From NCBI GenBank assembly GCA_016840125.1, contig JAEOSY010000554.1:1-9770 (forward strand): DNA of 9,770 bases, written 5' to 3'. The DNA comes from Candidatus Helarchaeota archaeon (GTDB lineage Archaea > Asgardarchaeota > Lokiarchaeia > Helarchaeales > HEL-GB-A). Positions 6,249-9,770 of this stretch are shown in pieces. Below the pieces are notes generated by a model. The model had not been told where the DNA came from, searched no databases, and saw only the letters and a list, made by a program, of their open reading frames with translations. Numbering within the stretch: position 1 is the first letter of the stretch; each line of letters opens with the position of its first letter. The position numbers were made by a program, and so were the translations under genes.

Positions 6249-7877
6249 ATCTTCCACAAAGTGGTTCCGAATCATGGTCTTCATAGGAGCAAGAATATCA
6301 AGGTTGCCGTCCCACCGTGAGATAGTTTCCCAGAAGACATCTTGAATTTGCGCAGTAAGTTTCTTCAATTTGGTTCGAAGGATATTGAGATCCTTATTAG
6401 CAAGCAAAGCAACAAGAAATTGGTTATCATAGGCATATTCGAAGAGAAGTCTTTTATCGGCATGATCTATACTTTTTAATTGCTGATTACTCCCAATCAT
6501 CTCTTTTAAAATGGCAGTAATACCGGAAATCCCTCCAGCTAAGAGATCTGGGGAATCTATTTCGCCAGATTTGGTGAATGAGTAATCAGACATCGTGACA
6601 CCGCTATTTGAGATCACATAAAGGTGAATGATTTCTTTTCGCCATTCCAACTCATCCGAGGGAGGAAGAGACTCTTTCATAAGTACGAAGGGGATGAGAG
6701 ACAATTCACTCACAATGAGGACGGCAAGGATGACTAAAAGGTCCATTTCGACAATGCCAGATGTTATAGACATACCTAAAAGAAAACCACACGCTCCACC
6801 GATCCCGAGCGAGCTCCAACCGTACCCATTGAACCGAGCAATTTTGTTTTCTGGAGCCAAATCAGTCCATACACTAAGATTGATTACAACAAAAACCGTA
6901 ACTATAAGGGCGTAAAGTACTACGCTAAGAAGTAGGAATGCATCAATATCCCAGAGAGGAAACATAACTAACACAACTGGGATTGCTAAGTTCACAGCGA
7001 AGAAGATAGGTTTGCGACCTGTTTTGTCCATAAGTTTTCCAAGAATTGGACTCATCACCGCGGCCATCGCGCCTATCCCGAGGAAATCGAAATTAACCAG
7101 GCTTGTCCCAAAGCCAAACTCACTAACGAAATCATAATAATGATTGACATTCCCCAAGTAAACGCTATCTTGGAATAGCACGAGAACTTCAGCAGAAGGG
7201 TATGTGCCCAGAAGGTAGATAATAATTCCGAGAAAGACTCCAAATATGAGGGTACTGAAGTAAAAGACGAACCCATTCCGCTTGACATCATAGTTTCGAG
7301 GTATAACCATTCTTTGTTCCCAGGTGAGCTCGGTTTTCCCTGATTTGCAAATAAGGAAACTCCCCAAACCGGCTACCATACTAAGAATGGCGAGAAGTGC
7401 TAAGTTGAGGAAAAGATTATAAAACGAAATGAAAGCTCCGCCGGCTACGATGACCCACCCAAAAAAAAGATAGAATGCCGTGGAAAAGCCCCGGTGATTC
7501 ATTTTAGCATGAGAGCTAATGTAGCTTGCGGCGATAATTGTGTTAACAGCAGTCACAATTGCTAAAAGAACAACAAGAATAAGTATGAGCGTGAGGTTTG
7601 GAATCGCATAGATTAACCCAATAACAAGAAAGCCCCAAATTACATAGGAGAAACACAGATACTCCCTCGATTTCTTAACTTTATCGATGAAAAATCCCAT
7701 TACGATACAGGACAGCCCAAAAGGTCCCCAAAACAGTAATAGATAGGCGGTCGAAAATCCAGGATATGGACTCTCAAAGATGTTAATGAGCGGGACAAAG
7801 CCAAGGCAAATCGTGGGCATTAACCCGATCGATCCGAGTAGGAAGGATAACACGTGTTGGAAGTTCAACTTGGGCAT
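6246..7877 (-). CDS. MFS transporter with C-terminal longin/roadblock-like domain
   Basis: This is a 543-residue membrane protein. Residues about 1-400 are about 12 hydrophobic segments of the major facilitator superfamily. Motif A is clear in the second half (GKLMDKTGRKP, 280-290) and degenerate in the first half (GFFIDKVKKSR, 61-71). After helix 12 a linker (KESLPPSDELEW, 401-412) leads to a soluble tail of about 125 residues (416-540). That tail begins HLYVISNSGVTMSD and contains DLLAGGISGITAILKEM (444-460) and LLFEYAYDNQFLVALLANKD (477-496). This pattern resembles the longin/roadblock-type fold common in Asgard proteins, which usually binds small GTPases or mediates dimer formation. A transport substrate cannot be named. 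The ATG at 7877 is backed by a GGAGGT site 9 bp upstream. It is divergent from the second transporter. Confidence 0.85.
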   Translation of the reverse strand: MPKLNFQHVLSFLLGSIGLMPTICLGFVPLINIFESPYPGFSTAYLLLFWGPFGLSCIVMGFFIDKVKKSREYLCFSYVIWGFLVIGLIYAIPNLTLILILVVLLAIVTAVNTIIAASYISSHAKMNHRGFSTAFYLFFGWVIVAGGAFISFYNLFLNLALLAILSMVAGLGSFLICKSGKTELTWEQRMVIPRNYDVKRNGFVFYFSTLIFGVFLGIIIYLLGTYPSAEVLVLFQDSVYLGNVNHYYDFVSEFGFGTSLVNFDFLGIGAMAAVMSPILGKLMDKTGRKPIFFAVNLAIPVVLVMFPLWDIDAFLLLSVVLYALIVTVFVVINLSVWTDLAPENKIARFNGYGWSSLGIGGACGFLLGMSITSGIVEMDLLVILAVLIVSELSLIPFVLMKESLPPSDELEWRKEIIHLYVISNSGVTMSDYSFTKSGEIDSPDLLAGGISGITAILKEMIGSNQQLKSIDHADKRLLFEYAYDNQFLVALLANKDLNILRTKLKKLTAQIQDVFWETISRWDGNLDILAPMKTMIRNHFVED

Positions 7878-7886
7878 TTTGTCACT

Positions 7887-7892
7887 ACCTCC
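7887..7892 (-). promoter_or_regulatory. Shine-Dalgarno site of the minus-strand MFS gene
   Basis: GGAGGT lies 9 bp before the ATG at 7877 and fixes this start. The divergent gene at 8022 has no such site. Confidence 0.65.
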
Positions 7893-7924
7893 AATGAATT
7901 GAATAATGATTTCTTTTTCATAGC

Positions 7925-7936
7925 TTAAGAATTTAA
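7925..7936 (-). promoter_or_regulatory. TATA-like element, partial copy of the intergenic repeat
   Basis: The plus strand reads TTAAGAATTTAA, sharing 11 bases with the copies at 4933 and 6182. On the minus strand TTAAATTC is a TATA-like box about 50 bp before the ATG at 7877. That is the same distance as the corresponding element before the tube-protein pair. Confidence 0.35.
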
Positions 7937-7973
7937 TTCAATCAGAATTGTGTAGCTATTCCAATGAAGAAGG

Positions 7974-7981
7974 TATTTAAA
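7974..7981 (+). promoter_or_regulatory. TATA-like box in the divergent transporter promoter
   Basis: TATTTAAA on the plus strand, preceded by the purine-rich GAAGAAGG, lies about 45 bp before the ATG at 8022. It would give a leader of about 20 bp. Read on the other strand it is TTTAAATA, so it could also serve the minus-strand transporter with a longer leader. Confidence 0.45.
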
Positions 7982-8021
7982 GGAGTGGCGTTTATTTTTC
8001 AAATCTAATTGGCTCAATTGA

Positions 8022-9227
8022 ATGAAAATGACTGAAAAAACTAGGAAGAATATTTGGAAAATATATATTTTCAGGTTTTGTATTAGCCTCCATTTCATAG
8101 GAGGGGTACTCGTCCCATTCTTTACAGATTGGGGGGGGATTTCCTTTACGGAGATAATGTTTCTTCAGGCGTGGTTTGTGTTTTGGATCTTTATATTAGA
8201 GATGCCCACAGGGAGCGTAGCAGATTATTTGGGAAGGAAATATTCTCTGTTATTAGGTGCTAGTGTTCATATCATTGCAATTTTTATCTATAGTAGTGTC
8301 CCTATATTTTGGATTTTTATGGTAGGAGAATTCATGTGGGCGCTCGCGGAGGCCTTAATATCGGGTGCGGGGCATGCTCTGATATATGATAGTTTAAAGG
8401 TGACAGATGAGACTGCAAAATCCAAACAGGTATTTGGCAGGTTTGAGAGTTCTGCTTTGATTGGTTACATGGTAAGTGCTCCTATTGGAAGTTTAATTAT
8501 ATTTCCATTTCTCGGATTGAGGGCAACGATGATACTGATGAGTATTCCCTTTGCAATAGGCGTAGTCATTGCATTTAGTTTTAAAGAACCTAAAATAAAG
8601 CCTGAAGGAGAGCAAAAGAGGCAGTCTTATCTAACTATTTTAAAAAAGGGATTTAGGATTTTCATTAAGAGCAGGATTTTGATAATTTTAGCAATCGAAA
8701 TGATATCAATTGGAACCCTAGCGTTTATGCTAATATGGCTCTATCAACCTATGTTAAGTCAAGCAGGGGTCGATTTGGCTTTATTTGGAACGATCCATGC
8801 AGCGTGGGTCGGGTGCGAATTAGTAGTTATGAATAGTTATGAACGCTTGGAGAGGCTTTTAGGATCTAAAAAGAGATATTTACTCTTTAGTGCATTGATA
8901 ACAAGCATAATGTTGATTCTGGGAGGGATATTTCTAGCAATCTTAATAATGCCTCTGATAATTATGAGTATAATTCTCATCGCGGCCTTTGGTCTATCCC
9001 GAACGCCGTTGCTTATTAATTATATGAATAAGCATATCCCTTCGCCAGAACGCGCGACGGTAAACTCGACTATTAACATGTTTCAAATGTTAGCATTTGT
9101 GGTTGCACTTCTCTTAATTGGGTTTGGAGAGCCTTGGTCTTTGGTATGGACTCTGATAATCCTCGGAATAATCGGTGTAGTGTTTTCATTGATTTCGCGG
9201 GTAAAAGAGGAGCATTTGATAGATTAA
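8022..9227 (+). CDS. MFS transporter
   Basis: This 401-residue integral membrane protein has the usual length and about 12 hydrophobic helices of a major facilitator superfamily carrier. Motif A is well conserved between helices 2 and 3 (GSVADYLGRK, 64-73) and is preceded by the typical E-M-P-T-G. A cytosolic loop rich in Lys and Glu (188-205) separates the two halves. It resembles the drug-efflux-type branch (COG0477), but the substrate is unknown. The chosen start is the ATG at 8022; a second ATG two codons later is possible, and no Shine-Dalgarno site precedes either. There is a G8 run at 8131-8138 (codons for Trp37-Gly-Gly). Unlike its divergent neighbour, it has no soluble C-terminal domain and ends just after helix 12. 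Confidence 0.88.
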   Translation: MKMTEKTRKNIWKIYIFRFCISLHFIGGVLVPFFTDWGGISFTEIMFLQAWFVFWIFILEMPTGSVADYLGRKYSLLLGASVHIIAIFIYSSVPIFWIFMVGEFMWALAEALISGAGHALIYDSLKVTDETAKSKQVFGRFESSALIGYMVSAPIGSLIIFPFLGLRATMILMSIPFAIGVVIAFSFKEPKIKPEGEQKRQSYLTILKKGFRIFIKSRILIILAIEMISIGTLAFMLIWLYQPMLSQAGVDLALFGTIHAAWVGCELVVMNSYERLERLLGSKKRYLLFSALITSIMLILGGIFLAILIMPLIIMSIILIAAFGLSRTPLLINYMNKHIPSPERATVNSTINMFQMLAFVVALLLIGFGEPWSLVWTLIILGIIGVVFSLISRVKEEHLID

Positions 9228-9503
9228 GCATTATAATCCACAAATTGAATTGTTATCACATTTCCCATATGTATAATCGACAAAATTTGTCACTAAATAT
9301 AGAAATGAAGAATTTTTGTTTGCGCTTATTTCAATAGGGAAAGAAATAACAATAAACACTTCGAAAATACAGATAAAATGGTCCATTATTATACTCAATA
9401 CACAAAGAATTTTACGAGTTAGGAATGTTTGGAGTTAGACAAAATTCAGAAAACTATTAATAGCACTAAATCAAATTATTTAATAAGAAATAAAGAATTA
9501 TTT

Positions 9504-9531
9504 TTATTCCTTGATTAATAACAAGGAATAA
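9504..9531. repeat. Perfect inverted repeat upstream of gyrB
   Basis: The arms TTATTCCTTG (9504-9513) and CAAGGAATAA (9522-9531) are exact reverse complements around an 8-base AT spacer. A T5 run follows directly. The position, 27-54 bp before the gyrB ATG, overlaps the expected promoter, so an operator is more likely than a terminator. A hairpin terminator for upstream transcription cannot be excluded. Confidence 0.6.
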
Positions 9532-9541
9532 TTTTTATTTT
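9532..9541 (+). promoter_or_regulatory. Possible TATA-like element of gyrB
   Basis: TTTTTATTTT lies about 17-26 bp before the ATG at 9558, directly after the right arm of the inverted repeat. If used, the transcript would be nearly leaderless, which fits the absence of a Shine-Dalgarno site. Confidence 0.3.
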
Positions 9542-9557
9542 CGGTGTGTTTTATTAA

Positions 9558-9770
<213 letters not shown>

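Larger units (their letters stand above)
9228..9557. other. AT-rich intergenic region before gyrB
   Basis: No convincing gene or structural RNA is seen in this 330-bp stretch. It holds a 13-bp palindrome GACAAAATTTGTC (9279-9291), a 10-bp palindrome CTATTAATAG (9454-9463) and, close to gyrB, a perfect 10-bp inverted repeat (9504-9531). Short open frames here lack a ribosome site and family resemblance. Confidence 0.6.

Noticed and set aside
7073..7291. Second minus-strand frame of 72 codons inside the MFS gene
   Set aside because: It overlaps the transporter in another frame, and its hydrophobic composition is a by-product of the membrane-helix codons.
8131..8138. G8 homopolymer inside the plus-strand transporter as a phase-variable switch
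   Set aside because: It encodes Trp-Gly-Gly in an intact full-length frame. A single short tract gives no evidence of switching; it is only a place where a sequencing error could occur.
9134..9337. Plus-strand frame of 67 codons at the end of the second transporter
   Set aside because: It begins inside the transporter in another frame and has no ribosome site or recognisable domain.
9228..9557. CRISPR array, tRNA or replication origin in the gap before gyrB
   Set aside because: There are no regularly spaced repeats and no tRNA-like arms. AT-richness next to gyrB is not enough to call an origin in an archaeon.

Overview
This window looks archaeal and most likely Asgard (Promethearchaeota, Lokiarchaeia-like). 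It is AT-rich, and several genes have T/A-rich TATA-like boxes at plausible promoter distances. Oligo-T tracts serve as candidate terminators, and some genes have strong Shine-Dalgarno sites while others have none. One transporter ends in a soluble tail of the longin/roadblock-like kind that I associate with Asgard proteomes. A bacterial-type gyrB begins at the right edge; some archaea carry one. The assignment is an inference from gene content and signals, because no rRNA or ribosomal gene is present.

Left part (1-3720, minus strand): a promoter near 3705-3720 drives an SCP2-like lipid-carrier protein, an MmgE/PrpD-family protein and a metallophosphoesterase in very tight order. They are followed by a multi-cluster Fe-S protein that runs off the left edge. 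The SCP2 stop codon overlaps the Shine-Dalgarno site of the MmgE/PrpD gene, so these two are probably translationally coupled. The likely theme is anaerobic acyl or lipid-type metabolism, but no substrate can be named.

Middle part (3741-6150, minus strand): two paralogous T4 gp19-like tail-tube-fold proteins sit 21 bp apart. No sheath, baseplate, spike or capsid gene is present on either side within the window. Upstream lies a DUF2961 protein (the GH172 glycosidase-like family). An A8 tract (T8 on the coding strand) at 3741-3748 separates the tube pair from the SCP2 operon. This orphan tube pair is the strongest candidate for an undescribed system.

Right part (6246-9770): two divergent major facilitator superfamily transporters share a 144-bp promoter region. 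The minus-strand one carries the longin/roadblock-like C-terminal tail. The plus-strand one is an ordinary 12-helix carrier. A 330-bp AT-rich gap follows, containing a perfect 10-bp inverted repeat just upstream of gyrB. The gyrB gene starts at 9558 with an unusual charged N-terminal extension and is cut by the window edge.
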